Positions 10,281 through 21,574 of a DNA stretch of 64,000 nt are shown here, one piece after another. Where the stretch lies: positions 1-64,000 of the forward strand of contig MOWL01000069.1 in assembly GCA_002110485.1 (NCBI GenBank). The letters are read 5' to 3'. How positions within the stretch are numbered: position 1 is the first letter of the stretch; every line of letters begins with the position of its first letter. The position numbers were made by a program, and so were the translations under genes. The notes under the pieces were generated by a model. That model saw nothing but the letters and a program-made list of their open reading frames with translations, did no database searches and was not told the DNA's origin. The DNA is from Emergomyces orientalis (Eukaryota > Ascomycota > Eurotiomycetes > Onygenales > Ajellomycetaceae).

Positions 10281-10823
10281 ATGCCAACTGTTTTGCCAAC
10301 CTTCTATGCCCACGATGCGCTGAGTGCAGCGGGGCACCGTCATCATTGTATTTCTCCCAAACTCCTGCAATCCGTTATCCCCAACAAAATTCATAATCTT
10401 GGTCCCGACTCTGTGAAGCACAAACGAACCGTGGCTTGGATTTGCGACCCCAAGGAGACGGTTTTAAGGAGAGAACTACCGACCGGATTCATCACTTCCT
10501 CGCAAACACAGTTGTATCCTAGCATAGGCAAAACGATATCTTGATGGTATGTCACCTCTTCTATTATCACGGCTCATCTAATATGTTATTAGGCATTTGA
10601 CCCTCAAGACCTCGATTCCAAAGTCGATTTCTCGGCCGTCTCAACAAATAAAGTCAAGTGGGTTGAAGGCAAGGGTCAGTGGGTATACTGGAGGGGATGT
10701 AGCGCCCTTACTGTCTATGAGAATAAAGGAGAGGGGATGGTGCAAAGCAAGCTTACCGGTCAAGTGAAACTACCTATAGGTATCGAGCTGTACCTGGTTG
10801 GAGGGCAAGTTAAGGAAGGATAG
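10281..10823 (+). CDS. hypothetical protein, two exons, exon 1 frame unresolved
   Basis: Exon 2 (10593-10823) is clearly coding: it encodes 76 residues of beta-rich sequence (KWVEGKGQWVYWRG and similar) ending LVGGQVKEG. The intron 10547-10592 (GTATGT..TCTAAT..TAG) is good. The in-phase frame of exon 1 (ending QNDILM) is open only from about 10522. The better-looking frame upstream (10281-10543) is out of phase, so the model needs a second intron or a frameshift near 10519. No domain recognised. A shadow frame on the opposite strand (9884-10243) is not called. Confidence 0.4.
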
Positions 10824-10855
10824 CATAGCGTCTGGTGGAAAAATCTGAGTGCATT

Positions 10856-12035
10856 CTATGTATATAGTTTATTTTGTATTTGAGCACCACCTTTCAGCCC
10901 TAGAGACAAATTGATAATAGCCCCTTCATCATATCTGCTTGTGACTATCATCGAGACGCATTCTGTCATATGATTTCCTTCTTCCAATTCCTTTTTGCGC
11001 ATGCGGCTTGCTCTGATCGCCCCATGTACCTCAGGGCCAAGTACACACATAATAGCGTCATCCAAAACGCCCTTCAGCGTCATTTCGGGGTTGGGTATTA
11101 GTTTCGCCCCTTCTTTTAGGATAACATACCGAACCTGTCCCACCGATTCCACATGTACCTTGAACAACGCCATCGCTAGATATTCGACCTTGCTGTGGTG
11201 GATAGCTAAGCTCATCAGGCAATCGACTAGCCCGTCAAAAGGAAAGTCCATCGTCGCAGCAGCTTTGAAGTAAGTGATTCCACCGCTCTGAACTGTATCC
11301 TTTCTGATCGCACCACACATATAGTGGTCGAAAACGTCCGCGATCCCTTGAAGTGAAGCCTTTTCGAGCACCAAGTGTTGCGAAGAAGGCTGAGTGTGCA
11401 GAGAGATATTGAGGGCTTGATCAGGGCCACTTTGCGTCTCGTTCGGGGAAGGTATGATATCAACGTCGGTCGAACTGCGTGTTGCTGACGACTTTAGTTG
11501 AGCTTCTTGATTGCTCTTCGGAGAAGTCTCCAGGATCCCTATTGCCCGATTAGGAAAGAGTAGAATGTAACCGATTAGATGGCCTACCGTCACGTTCAAA
11601 AGCCTGAGATATCTTGAGAATCGCACTGTGGACGGTAGGGTGTGGCTGTATACCTGCCACTCTTCTCGCCGTGCTTATTCGGTTGCTTGAGGATAGCTTC
11701 TGGAATGTAGCAATGGTGACGGATCTACCATGTCGTCCCTTGAAATGGGTTTTGCCCCCCGTTGCAAGGAAATATGCAAACCAGGCTTTGAATCCTCCAT
11801 AGTCCAAGAAGATTCGTGCTGTGGTCGTTGCTTCAGACGCCCGGGTTTCTAATAGTTTTCTCTTCAGCCTTTGGGGAGCTCTTTGACGCTTCCACTCCTC
11901 CTCGAGTTGTTGCTTAAATATCCTGATTGAGTTTTGGATTATCCCTTGTGTTTCTTCATCGGCCGTCTGCTCAAGGGAATCCTGCGCCAAAGTGTCAGTG
12001 GCATTGTCGGTACGAAACATGTTGGGCCACGTCAT
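10856..12035 (-). CDS. hypothetical protein, two exons, 376 aa
   Basis: Exons 11588-12035 and 10856-11538. The 49-nt intron (GTAGGC..TCCTAAT..TAG) keeps phase and joins two long overlapping ORFs. The start is the ATG at 12035 (MTWPNMFRTD); the open frame upstream has only TTG. The N-terminal ~120 residues are basic with a helix rich in K/R/Q, the middle is Ser/Pro-rich, and the C-terminal ~150 residues form a Val/Ala/Leu-rich globular region. I recognise no family. The intergenic stretch to 12737 carries no convincing gene. Confidence 0.7.
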
Positions 12036-12736
12036 TTTGTTTGGGCGGGTGTGGGGTAAGCTGTTCAAAAAAATGGCAAAGTTAACATGTTATCTTGCTT
12101 GAAGTGGGCTTTTATCAAAAGCAGGGGTGCAAAATCAGACAAAGTCAGCTTGCGTTGGGTAAGTTAATACCTTGCCTCGCATACTTCGATGTCCAGTCAC
12201 ACTGAAGTAACCTGATTGAGCCAATTGTGGCATGCTGGCGCCTGGCGATGCGTACAGTTTTTTCAAAATGCACCTATAATAACACTCCAACCCTACCTGG
12301 ACAAATCTTAGTTTGCATTTCGAGGCATTGCTTCGGCTTATCGGACCAAGACCACTACTTGCAACACAAACTATTGGCCCTTTCACATATTAGCACAAAA
12401 ACAAAGGGTTTATGGAACGTGTCGGTTCTAAAAAAGACTCATCTTGACGCCGATCTCCTAACCCAGCTAGCCTGAAACGACGGAGGAAGATTGTGGAGTC
12501 GCGATCAGCTCGTGACCGTCCAATGGCGGATGGCCATTCCATCTTGTTCTGCAACAAGAAGAGAACGAATGACAAGGCTGCATCCCAAACCCGCCCACCA
12601 CGGATTCTACTTCTACTCGTTCGAACAGATCAGGCTCTTAAGCTCTAAATCCGAGTATTATGAACGCCTCCTTGTGGAATACAAATAAGGCCTTAAATCG
12701 TAGATTCACTTTGTCATTCTAGTAAGAGAGTTCCAC
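12036..12736. other. intergenic, no gene supported
   Basis: Short frames on both strands (12135-12386, 12390-12575, 12491-12688) lack splice sites, domains or conserved copies elsewhere in the window. Confidence 0.4.
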
Positions 12737-13256
12737 TTAGGGGTTATCATTTGTTGAATTTCGCGGAAAATGGACAACTATCGCTCCAACCTGTTTCCCA
12801 TCATCAATGCTGAAATCTGTATGTTTTAATGCGAACAATGGCTTCTCCCAACTCCAATCTATTTTAGTGTTATTTCCCTCCTTGTCTCTGACATAGACTT
12901 GTGCATTCTCGATAGCGACTAAAGGGACTATCACAGTGTCGTGTTGTCCGCCAGCTGAAAATTTTCGTCTCAACACAGCAAGATGTGAAGACAGTGCAGA
13001 AACTCCAAGTAGTGACATTCTCTACACCAGATGTTAGATCATTCTATTATGACATTGGGCATCAACTAACTTTCTGGTAAAGCTTCTGCGCTTCCCCGAC
13101 AATTGGTAGGCAGTCATTTGGAAGAGTGTATCGCGAAGCATCATGTGATGGTGACCTGTGTACCGTGCCGTAGATGCTGTCAATTGCTCGGCTCGCGGAA
13201 GGGTGAAATTCTGTCGGCACTTGTAAATATTCAATAGGATCGACAGTGGCTTGCAT
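12737..13256 (-). CDS. hypothetical protein, two exons, 156 aa
   Basis: Exons 13071-13256 and 12737-13021. The intron 13022-13070 (GTTAGT..TCTAAC..TAG, 49 nt) is in phase and joins two ORFs that each end or begin abruptly without it. The start is the ATG at 13256, with an in-frame TAG 15 nt upstream. The product has a polar N-terminus, a short hydrophobic helix (SLLGVSALSSHLAVL) and a beta-rich C-terminal half (TVIVPLVAIENAQVYV, VGAIVVHF). Function unknown. Confidence 0.6.
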
Positions 13257-14214
13257 TTTATTTGACCAGGGCTATTGGAAATTGTTGGCGTTGTATTGCG
13301 CAAGACTGAGTCCTGAAATTCGCTCCGTAGTGTAATGGAGAAAGACAGAAATTGAGTTGCAGCGGAATTAATTTATTTTTACAAGATTTATTTCTGTCAG
13401 GTCCACGGGGTGAAGATACATTCTTTAATGAGAGGCAGCCTGCGGGGCATGGTGGGGTCGTGTGATTTCCGAATTGCTGCTCGGTCCTACATTTTGCCGA
13501 ATTTGCGCAAACAGGTGGGCATCAAATCTCAAATAAGCAGAATCTTAGTCTCACCCGAGCCCGTAACAAGAATTTACGGTTTCAATGTTTTTTTTCCAGT
13601 GTATGGATAGATGCTTAATGTTTCCCACGCCATTCCGGATAACGTTGGTTAGGCAGCTCCTGTTCATTCGCATGGACATAATTTTCAACCGGAAAAACTT
13701 CAGCACGCTCAATACTTTATCAAAGAAGGTATGGCTAGATGACGTTGAGATCCGTTATCTAATCACTTTGACACCTAAAGCGGATCCAGCATTTTCTCAA
13801 TCCAGAGCAGCCATCGTCCAACATGATGCACAAACAGCTAGACAGTACTCCCAGTAACTTGAATACCACCCGGACTTCTCTCAGTCAAGAATGACAACTT
13901 CCGAAGCCCGATTATTGGCAGTCTGCATCCGCTGGGTCTCTCTGACTCATAATATTTTTGCGTTGACAGTCACCATGGGTAAAAGTCAGCTTATGGCCGC
14001 AGAAATCCGCCCTATAATGCGACCGGCTGTCATGAGTACATTTCCGCACCATCGTTACATTGAGCGCGGCTTCGTTGGTGAACAGTCCTTTGATCGCATC
14101 AGCAGAGACTCCGCCATGTGGCCTAGTCTGACATCGAGCCCGAAAATGAGGCCTTTTGGGCTATCACAGTCTCACCATGCAAGCTGGCTATATATATATA
14201 TATATATTATGGTC
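13257..14214. other. probable gene remnants, no intact gene
   Basis: A plus-strand frame at 13603-13857 contains a plausible coding stretch (KKVWLDDVEIRYLITLTPKAD). It lacks a supported start or introns and may be an orphan exon. The frame at 13891-14325 is mostly low-information and runs into the decayed copy of gene X. A (TA)n microsatellite lies at about 14190-14208. Confidence 0.35.
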
Positions 14215-14745
14215 GTCCACGTTGGCGGATGTTTCCTTACACACAAGGAGAAAATTGCTCACGTAGCTGCATACGAAGGGGCGTGCTTACTCCTTACTCT
14301 TATCGTACAAAGTTGGTTGACATAGTATTCCTTCGCCCTATCGAGTGGCTAACATAGATTGCCATTTAGGCCAGCCCAGCTTTTTTGACTAGTCACTCAC
14401 ATCCGCGTTGCTTTTCCTAGTCCCCACCACATCAATCGCCTTTCTCTGGTCACGGGCCCGTTCCTTCCAAATCTTGACAGGGCCATAATGATGATAGAGA
14501 ACCTATTGGGTTGGTTTTGCACCAGCGCCACATTGATAACCGGGGAAAACTATACACGACAAGATTCGGACAACTCGCCCTGAATCAGCACATGTAGGGT
14601 GACACCGTGCACTGTTTCTGCTGCGATGGTCTAACGGTCATTTTAAGATTAAGGTGGTAACCTCAATTTACTATCCAGAGAGCCTGAACCTAAAAGATGG
14701 GATATTTACTGTATCATGCGAGGGGGGGGTTTCAGCGGACACTGG
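14215..14745 (+). pseudogene. decayed second copy of gene X
   Basis: On the opposite strand from gene X, the order of matching blocks is preserved: the segment ending in IVQSWLT, the intron with GGCTAAC..CATTTAG, a block around CTTGACAGGGCCATAATGATG, a block ACTCGCCCTGAATCAG identical to gene X, the branch site GGTCTAAC, and a block encoding TSIYYPE. Several substitutions and small insertions break the frame, and the 3' exon is lost. It lies upstream of, and convergent with, the second AAA gene, whereas gene X lies directly upstream of the first AAA gene. Confidence 0.65.
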
Positions 14746-15134
14746 GATATGATGACTTGGTTGCTCATGGTGCCGGGTAAGTTGTTCTTGGATTGTACAA
14801 AGCCTTCAAGCTGCACCGATAGTTTTCGTGGTAGGTAAACAGCATCAGCCCTTCATTCGGATCACGGTCTAATGCGCTCATAGTTGAATTTGCCCTTTTT
14901 GGTTCTAGGCACATGTCAAGTGTCTTGCCGGGGTAATAGCGGCCGGGCCGCAAAGGGTGGTTCTATGTATCTTAATGAGGCGACTGAAAAATTCTTTCTG
15001 TGATCCAGTTATTATTTATTACCTTTCACAGGCCCCTAAAAATGAGGATCTATGAGAGTTAAAGTGAGAATGATCGCCATCAGAATCTCTTGAAATTTCC
15101 CACATTTCTGCTCTTCACCTTTAATTACCCCAAC

Positions 15135-15894
15135 ATGAATACCAGCGGGGACCCGAAAGACCCGAGTTTCCAACATGCCCAGCCATTTACCCCCAGGGGG
15201 ACAGACATACTAACACCCTATGCCCCGGTTAGTAGCACTCCCCCGAGTACAATGTTCTTTCGGTCAATCGAAACTATGGTAAGTCTCTCAATCAAACCAA
15301 TTATTCTCATTAATATGCTGATGGGCTCAGCAAATCGAAAAGCGCTGTTATATATTTCCCCGAGCCCTATTACCCACGTCTACCGCGCCACTATTAACGT
15401 GGTGGGTGGAAGGGATTCCGTACATGACTGTTCAAGCAGTTGAGCAGATCCAGCCTCACCTTGAGAGCTCGAAGGCACATTTTGGCTGGCTTGCACCTGT
15501 CTGTTGCTCAAGACCGTTTCCGCTGTGGGAGATGTTATATCGTCTCAAACTCTCAAAGGAAGGCCATTCCAACGAGTCCCTTGCCGCAATGAACCTTGCA
15601 AAATGCGCCACCCGAGAATATGTCAACTTTTACAACCAGCAAACCGCAGAATTTGTCAATATTTCCCACCGAAAAGGCGAGCACAACAGGAATCGAGCGC
15701 ATTCGGTACTTTCATTGTGGCTAAAGAGAAGCTCAATGACGCGTGGGACTTTTGCTGATATTCGATTCCACTTGGACGGAGAGCAAGAGGTTACTGAAGC
15801 CCGCCTGTTTTTTGTAAAAGGTGGTTTTTATAGAGTTTCAATGGAGCGCATTTCTGAATTGGGAGAGGATGATTTTGAAAAATTTTGCGGTTGA
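15135..15894 (+). CDS. hypothetical protein, two exons, 235 aa
   Basis: Exon 1 is 15135-15278, from ATG through a Pro/Ser-rich leader. The intron is 15279-15330 (GTAAGT..GCTGAT..CAG), and exon 2 is 15331-15894. Phase is kept, and exon 2 opens upstream of its first ATG, so the spliced form is favoured. The C-terminal ~45 residues look well folded (ADIRFHLDGEQEVTEARLFF and following). No family recognised. It ends 38 bp from the truncated AAA gene that runs toward it. Confidence 0.65.
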
Positions 15895-15931
15895 CAATGA
15901 CATCATCTCTATTCACTTGAATCCAGATGAC

Positions 15932-17010
15932 TTATATAGACTTGCTCTTCTGTGAAGGGCCTACCGCGGCCTGGCCGGTGTTTTTTGTCGTTTCACTGTC
16001 TTCCGTTCGTGCCGTACTAGCAGCATCGATATCTTCTAAGAGAATGACACAATGCGGGGGAAGCTGGGCAAACAAACTACTTAGGCGGCTGTCGTCGATG
16101 CTCGAAAGATTGAGTACATAGATATCTAGCTCAAAACGCCCAGCGACAGATAAGCTGAAACTGGACTTCCCGGTTCCAGGAGGCCCATACAGTAGGAACC
16201 CTCTTCGATAGGGAATCCCGCGCCTTGCATACCAACCCCGAGCTCGCTCGTCTAGGAAATCCTCGATATCTTTCAACACGGCCATTTTCTCGTCCTCATC
16301 CATGATGACAGTCGAAATTGGTCTGATGTCTCTTGCCTTCGCCTTCCTCCATTCACCATCATGATGCTCAAAGACTGTAGTCTTTCTCTGGATAAGTTTT
16401 AGATACTCAGCTCGGCAATCACTAAGGAGTGCTCTCAGGATTTGCGAAGATCCGCCGATGCAGGAAATAGAGATCTCTTCCTTGGTCTCTTTTGCCACGC
16501 ACTGGAACCGGAGCAGATGGTTCTTGTATACAAAGAAGAATGATCCATTCCAAGGTGAAAAGCGCAAAGGTTTTTTCTTGTACTCGTTTGAAAGATCATC
16601 AGCATATGCTCTTCTTTGCATGCCGCCGATACTTGCGAGAGAGGAGCGAGCCTTATGGGCGAAGGGCTGGGTGGATACCCAGGCGATGAGCATGTCGTAC
16701 GCTTCGTTGTAGTAGGAGACGTGGACGGTCGAAGCTGTTGATGGTTAGAAAGAGTTATCATTAGGGGGAAGAGTCACGAACTGAAATAGGTCTCCATCAA
16801 GTCCGTCAAGTAACGGGCGGCATATCTACCCAAGAACAGGAGCATGCCGCAGAAGCACAGAATGTGAACATAGCTGTTCAGGTCAGTAGCTAGGAGCTGC
16901 TGTACGGACGCCGAGATGCCGGTAAAGCCGGGGAAGAAGACGTCCACAATGGAGATTTGGGATGTGGCAGTGTGGATTGGCAAAGAGCCAGCACTGTTGA
17001 ATGCGTTCAT
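15932..17010 (-). CDS. BCS1-like AAA ATPase 2, C-terminally truncated, 343 aa
   Basis: Exons 16782-17010 and 15932-16734. The 47-nt intron (GTTCGT..TCTAAC..CAG) keeps phase. Exon 1 encodes a membrane-anchor helix (YVHILCFCGMLLFLGRYAARY). Exon 2 carries the BCS1_N-like region, Walker A GPPGTGKSS and Walker B CVILLEDIDAA. The frame stops about 30 residues after Walker B, so sensor 1, the arginine finger (RPGRVD) and the C-terminal lid, all present in the 2949-4298 paralogue, are missing. The plus-strand gene at 15135-15894 lies immediately beyond. It may still bind ATP, but a normal hydrolysis cycle is unlikely; it is either a pseudogene or a partner for other AAA subunits. Confidence 0.8.
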
Positions 17011-17125
17011 TTTGGAATAGGAGACGTGAGATGGTATTATGCGGATGGGTTTGCAGCAATTGATACACAGGAAGCGTTTTAATAGGGAATTGTATTTGCA
17101 GGATTCGATTCATTGTCTCAGCATT

Positions 17126-17260
17126 CGGAGGGAATCTTGCCTCCTTATACGCTGTTGGCACCCCGCGTATCCATTCCCCGAGTCGGGTCGAGCTGTCTCC
17201 CCGCATATCCAGACGCAAGTTTGTTATCCCGACCTAGAACCATGCGAGGCACATCTTGCC
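17126..17260 (-). promoter_or_regulatory. module B promoter upstream of AAA gene 2
   Basis: Shares with 39655-39785 a TATA-type core (GTATAAGGAGGCAAG read on the minus strand) and further blocks such as GTCTCCCCGCATATCCAGAC and ATGCGAGGCA in the same order. A shorter match lies at 9071-9110. The genes downstream are unrelated in protein sequence. Confidence 0.5.
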
Positions 17261-17375
17261 AACGCTACAAATATCCACATTTGATCTAGTGTTCATTGCG
17301 ATCTAGACCCCTGGCTTAGACGCAAATATCCAGGTTAATCGTCCTCCATGGTTCACTGTGTCTGGACGTATGAAA

Positions 17376-17606
17376 TTAGACGATTGATTGCATGTCGTTG
17401 CCGTGTAAGGCGTCGCAAGTTGCGACGAGGGGTTGTAGGAGATTTGGAAAAATGATCATTTCGCTAATGCAATGCAGTAGTCCTCGTACCTTGTCCACGG
17501 TTTCTTTGGCTTGCAGAAGAAAGGTGTTATCCCGCACAAAATAGATAGGTCTTAGTTCCGTAATCACACAATCAGTCTGCTTGATGCTGCAGGACACCAA
17601 ATGCAA
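17376..17606 (-). CDS. possible orphan exon, 76 codons
   Basis: The segment TDCVITELRPIYFVRDNTFL has coding character, but no start, introns or relatives in the window support a complete gene. It could equally be chance. Confidence 0.2.
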   Translation of the reverse strand: MHLVSCSIKQTDCVITELRPIYFVRDNTFLLQAKETVDKVRGLLHCISEMIIFPNLLQPLVATCDALHGNDMQSIV

Positions 17607-17849
17607 TGGTGGCGTGGCATTATGATTGGCCGCCTATGCCTTAAGCATTAATGAGAATTTCAGTTAAATCCTTGTTATTGAGAGTTTCAGACTTGGCGTA
17701 TTATTAGGCTTTTGTTCCCGCTTGAACCAAATTAACTTTTGTTTAGCGTCAGAAGTACTTGAAGGCGTAGCCTCTCGTTGATTGCCCATTTCCTCAACAA
17801 TAAGGATTCCAGGCTTAACACCTTTGCCCCCCCACATTACTTGGTTGGT

Positions 17850-19096
17850 ATGAGCTCTTTCAGAATGGCCACCCCAGAAGAAATTATCACGCAAATAGAC
17901 AAAATGAGTGAGCGTATATGTGAGATCGATTTGGATGACTCAATATACAGTAAGCTAAAGGACAAATTCGCGTGGCTAACTGCCCGGAGCGCGGTCCACC
18001 ATGCATTAGAAGGCCCCGCCCGGCATCTACGAAACACCTCAAGAGAACCCCTTCCCAACATTAACGGAAGGCTCAGCAAATTTCTCGAAGTCCTGTACGG
18101 GGGACAAACCAAAGCTAGTTCAACGCACACATCACGATGGCAAGAAATACGCAGCCTATCTTGCGAGGCTTTACTACTCATCGCCGTAGCCTATAACCCA
18201 CTGGACATCACCAAAATGGGTCGTGTCGAATTCGAATGTTTGATGGGCTACGCAGAACCATATCTGCATGCGAAGCCTTTGCCTGAGAAATGGATATTTC
18301 GTAGAGAGATTCAGATGGTAATAGCGGCGAGCTCCGAGCTAGAAAACATATCGGTGTTCAGGAAAGGTGGGGCTCCAAATCTACCCTCTGAGAAAATAGA
18401 CTGATGAAATTAGGGTACTTCGCGCTCGAGTTCAATGCTAAAAACGGGGCTGATAAAGCACGATGCACCGGAAAGCGCCGCCGCGATGATTCGTCTTCGC
18501 GGGACGGGGCTTCAGAAAGCCAAACAAACGATCACGATTCCGGCTCAGAAGTAAATTCATGGCACAACAGGATGGCTCGGAGTTCGGACGCACGCCCCCA
18601 AGATCACCAAAACAACTTGCAGGAGCTGGAAGCCGGATCTCGATCACCTAGCAGCTCAGTGGAGGCACGGAACATGCAGGAAACAAGAACAAAGCTCGTC
18701 GCTAGGAAACAATCGCAAAATAGTAGAAGTAGGTACCATAATATCAGATGCTTTAAATGCTGCTAACAATACAATATTGCAGAAATTCAATTCATGTTCT
18801 CAAAATCTCCAACCAGTCTCGTACCCCTCCTTGGGAACTTATTGTCCGATGCAATGCACGCTAGCAATCAATGGGCGTCAGAAAGAAGAACGGGAGAATC
18901 GACAACGGAATGTTTGACGGTTTTGATACCTGAAGGAGAGGAAGAGGATATTTCCATCACTCTTTGGACTGGTCGAAGACAGGCGGTTCAAATCATCGAA
19001 ATATTCAGGATGCAGTGGACCTGGTCAGCGTCACCCAGCCATGTATCACCTCCACCTCATGGTGAGCGGGAACTTGATATGACTCCTCCGTCTTGA
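17850..19096 (+). CDS. hypothetical protein, three exons, 381 aa, basic central region
   Basis: Exons 17850-18366, 18414-18728 and 18783-19096. Intron 1 (47 nt) is GTGGGG..ACTGAT..TAG; its donor is weak, but phase and continuity are good. Intron 2 (54 nt) is GTAGGT..TGCTAAC..CAG. Exon 1 encodes a helical, Leu-rich globular domain. Exon 2 is low-complexity and contains a nuclear-localisation-like KRRRDD. Exon 3 holds a short beta-rich segment (CLTVLIPEGEEEDISITLW). The ATG at 17850 is preferred; another in-frame Met follows six residues later. Function unknown. Its 3' end overlaps the minus-strand gene below by 92 bp. Confidence 0.6.
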
Positions 19097-19318
19097 TATC
19101 TCTCTTGTCCGGTAGCTGGGGGTCTTTTGCGGCCCCTGGTTTCATTACTCGGAACAATGCTGCGTCTTTGACTGTTATTGTTCTTTCGTAGTCCACGGCG
19201 TCAAATATTTTGAAGGCGATGTATCGTTGTTGCTCCAATATGTCTCCAATCTAGGTGGCAGCATGTTATTAGCTAGAATCGCGATCTCGGGGTTCGAATT
19301 ATGTACCGCTTCGGCCAT
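19005..19318 (-). CDS. small hypothetical protein, two exons, 85 aa
   Basis: A 12-nt first exon (19307-19318, MAEA) is joined through an intron 19251-19306 (GTACAT..AGCTAAT..TAG) to exon 19005-19250. The mature frame reads well (IGDILEQQRYIAFKIFDAVDYE and onward), with alternating charged and hydrophobic residues. The last 92 bp are antisense to the end of the 381-aa gene, so one of the two 3' ends may be shorter than modelled. No family recognised. Confidence 0.5.
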
Positions 19319-20159
19319 TGTTTTAGTTTGTAAAGAAGCCAGCCGAGTATAGCTCTATTTAATGTCAACAAATGATTATTGTGGTTTTGGGTTGAGATCA
19401 TACCGAATTTAAGCACGTTTTCAAGTCAGCAGCAGGCAGAAGGGTTACTTTTATCGTAAACGGCTGCACGATCAGATGGAATGGACTCCGATCTAAGGAA
19501 AATCTTCTCGATGGCTCTTTCGGTTAAAAGAGCCTGCCAAGAAGGAGGGGCAAAGGGCGTTAGTGCCACAAAAAAGCCCCATGTTGCTGCGGGGCAAGAC
19601 TTGGGAGCCTTCCCTCCCTTGCTCTATGTGACTTTGTTAAGGTAGCATGCATGAAGGTCTGCATCAAGGTTTGGGGCGGGTGAGCGGAATTTGGTTGTTG
19701 CAGAAAATTTCAATATTATCCCTTTTTTGAGAAATCCAAACTTGGCGTAGTATGAAGGTTCCTCCACCACAAAAAAGAGGGAACAATTGGTATGAGGCTT
19801 GGGTTTCGCGATGCTTTCATGATTGAACAACCCCCTAGAAGCTACAATGAAGAGACGGGTAAGGACAACATGCACCACTCCATATATAAGGAGTACATGT
19901 CCGCTTCTTAACTCAGGAGCAAAGCCTTCCGTTCCTTGACTTGAAGCGAAGCTCTCCATCTGGTCAGGCCTCTTCTGTTTATCCAGCCTGCCCTATGCCA
20001 TGACTGGATACCCCAGTTCTCACCAACACACTCCCTCTAGGCCAGCCGACGTGAGATCGAACATTTATATAGAGCCTTTACAGCATAACTTGGACGATCG
20101 TGAAGTGACTGAGAAACGCCAGTCCGTCTGGTCAGTCTTCTGGCTCGAAGAACAAGCCC
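19319..20159. other. mostly intergenic; weak minus-strand ORF
   Basis: A 111-codon minus frame (19624-19959, ATG start) has one hydrophobic helix (VLLIYGVVHVVLTRLFIVA). There is no other support. The plus frame from an ATG at 20000 may be a first exon of the following gene, but I could not find an in-phase intron linking them. Confidence 0.3.
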
Positions 20160-20818
20160 ATGTCTCGCCACTCCGCACCTTTGCAAGGCGGGTCCTACCG
20201 CAACTTTCTGCTGTCAAAAGAAAGCTCCTATCATGCGTGCAGAGGTGAGCAGCAGCCAAGCCAGCCTATTGAAGGATTAGATAAACCCTCAACTCAATAT
20301 GCGGACTCTAAACCCCTTCGTGTAACATGTACTCGTGATTTTTCTACGGCACAGTCCGTGAACTTCTCGGAAGGTACATATATCAGCGGGCGTACAGTTT
20401 CCATAACGTCAAAAGACGGACATTTCTTCCAATCAGATGACTTCTTCCTCACCAAATGCGCAAGACAAGATATGGAGCGCATATGTCGAGAAACGTGGTC
20501 GCACCCCGTTGAAAGGGAAAGAGAAGGATGGAAAGCATCAGAATTGAGTCATGAAAATATCGCCCGGGAGAGGCAGTTAGAGTTTGAAACTGAAAATTGG
20601 CGTAAGAGCTACCCCTTGTCCACTATTTTTCCCTCTTTTCAATTATTGTGAAGGCATAAATTAAATTGCACCCAGGTTTGTTGAACACTACATTCTATAA
20701 AGAACCGCCAACACTGAAACGGCAGCGACCAATGGGGGATGAGAAGGAAATTGAACAACCAGTGAAGAAGCGAGCTAGATCAAGCCTTCCACATGTAAAC
20801 AAACGCGGTTCAGATTGA
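20160..20818 (+). CDS. hypothetical protein, two exons, 194 aa, basic C-terminus
   Basis: Exons 20160-20601 and 20676-20818. The 74-nt intron (GTAAGA..CAG) keeps phase and adds a clearly coding last exon. The C-terminus has two basic clusters (LKRQRP, VKKRAR) consistent with nuclear import. The first exon may extend upstream through an unseen splice to the ATG at 20000. No recognised domain. Confidence 0.5.
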
Positions 20819-21204
20819 ATTCACGATCCAAAGTAATTGGCGCTGGGTGGTTAACACAGGGGAAATTTCTTGTTCTCTATGTGCGTAGTTATTTTAATAA
20901 ATTATGCAAAGTTTCCTGCGTTGGACTGTACAGCTCGTTTTCATCCTCTCAAGTAACAGTCGGAGGCTGATAGCCCAGCTACTTTAGGGGTTTGTTGGCT
21001 CTGTCTCGTTGCTTATAATTTCGCGAAAAATCAGAGGGAAAAACATGATCTGATTATATTACGTGATTTTGAAATTTTATTAACGCGCTGGTAGGGTTTT
21101 GGGTGCGTTTCGCCCTCCAACGACTGGTTGACCTACTAATGTCGGAATGAAGGCCTAAGCATTTTATGCGACACTCTTACCGCATCTGGTTTCCAAGGTT
21201 GGCC
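20819..21204. other. intergenic, no gene seen
   Basis: AT-leaning DNA between the 194-aa gene and the promoter module of FunK1-type kinase 1. No ORF with coding character. Confidence 0.5.
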
Positions 21205-21574
21205 TACATTAATCCTAAATGAGAATAGCCGATCCCCCTACTTTGTTCGCATGTATTACCATTCCGTCGCGATCGAATAGGATTAATCTCCACCTGGTTC
21301 CTCGCTTGGCGCTTCTATCCGTCATTTCACGTACTACATCAAAGCCAACCCGGATCAACCCTTTGACCATAATCCTCACTTTGATTATATATACCAGCAT
21401 CTGTTCCCAGCGAGCTATTCTCTCGCAGATATCATATATCATAACTTCCTAACAATTCTGCATTTTTGTTCCCGTGTTTGCTTCCCATTCATCACATAAA
21501 ATTAGCATACCTTTTCTCCTCTTACAACTCCTAGTTAACCTCGCACCAACTCAACGGTCTTTTATACCATCAAA
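21205..21574 (+). promoter_or_regulatory. module A promoter, copy 1 (FunK1 kinase 1)
   Basis: Begins TACATTAATCCTAAATG and includes GATTAATCTCCACC, GGATCAACCCTTTGACC, a TATATA stretch near 21384 and a leader with AACAATTCTGCATTTTTG. Matching segments precede FunK1 kinase 2 (43066-43449), the truncated FunK1 copy (34565-34840) and a non-FunK1 gene (36696-36890). An orphan piece lies inverted at 27250-27345. Confidence 0.7.
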
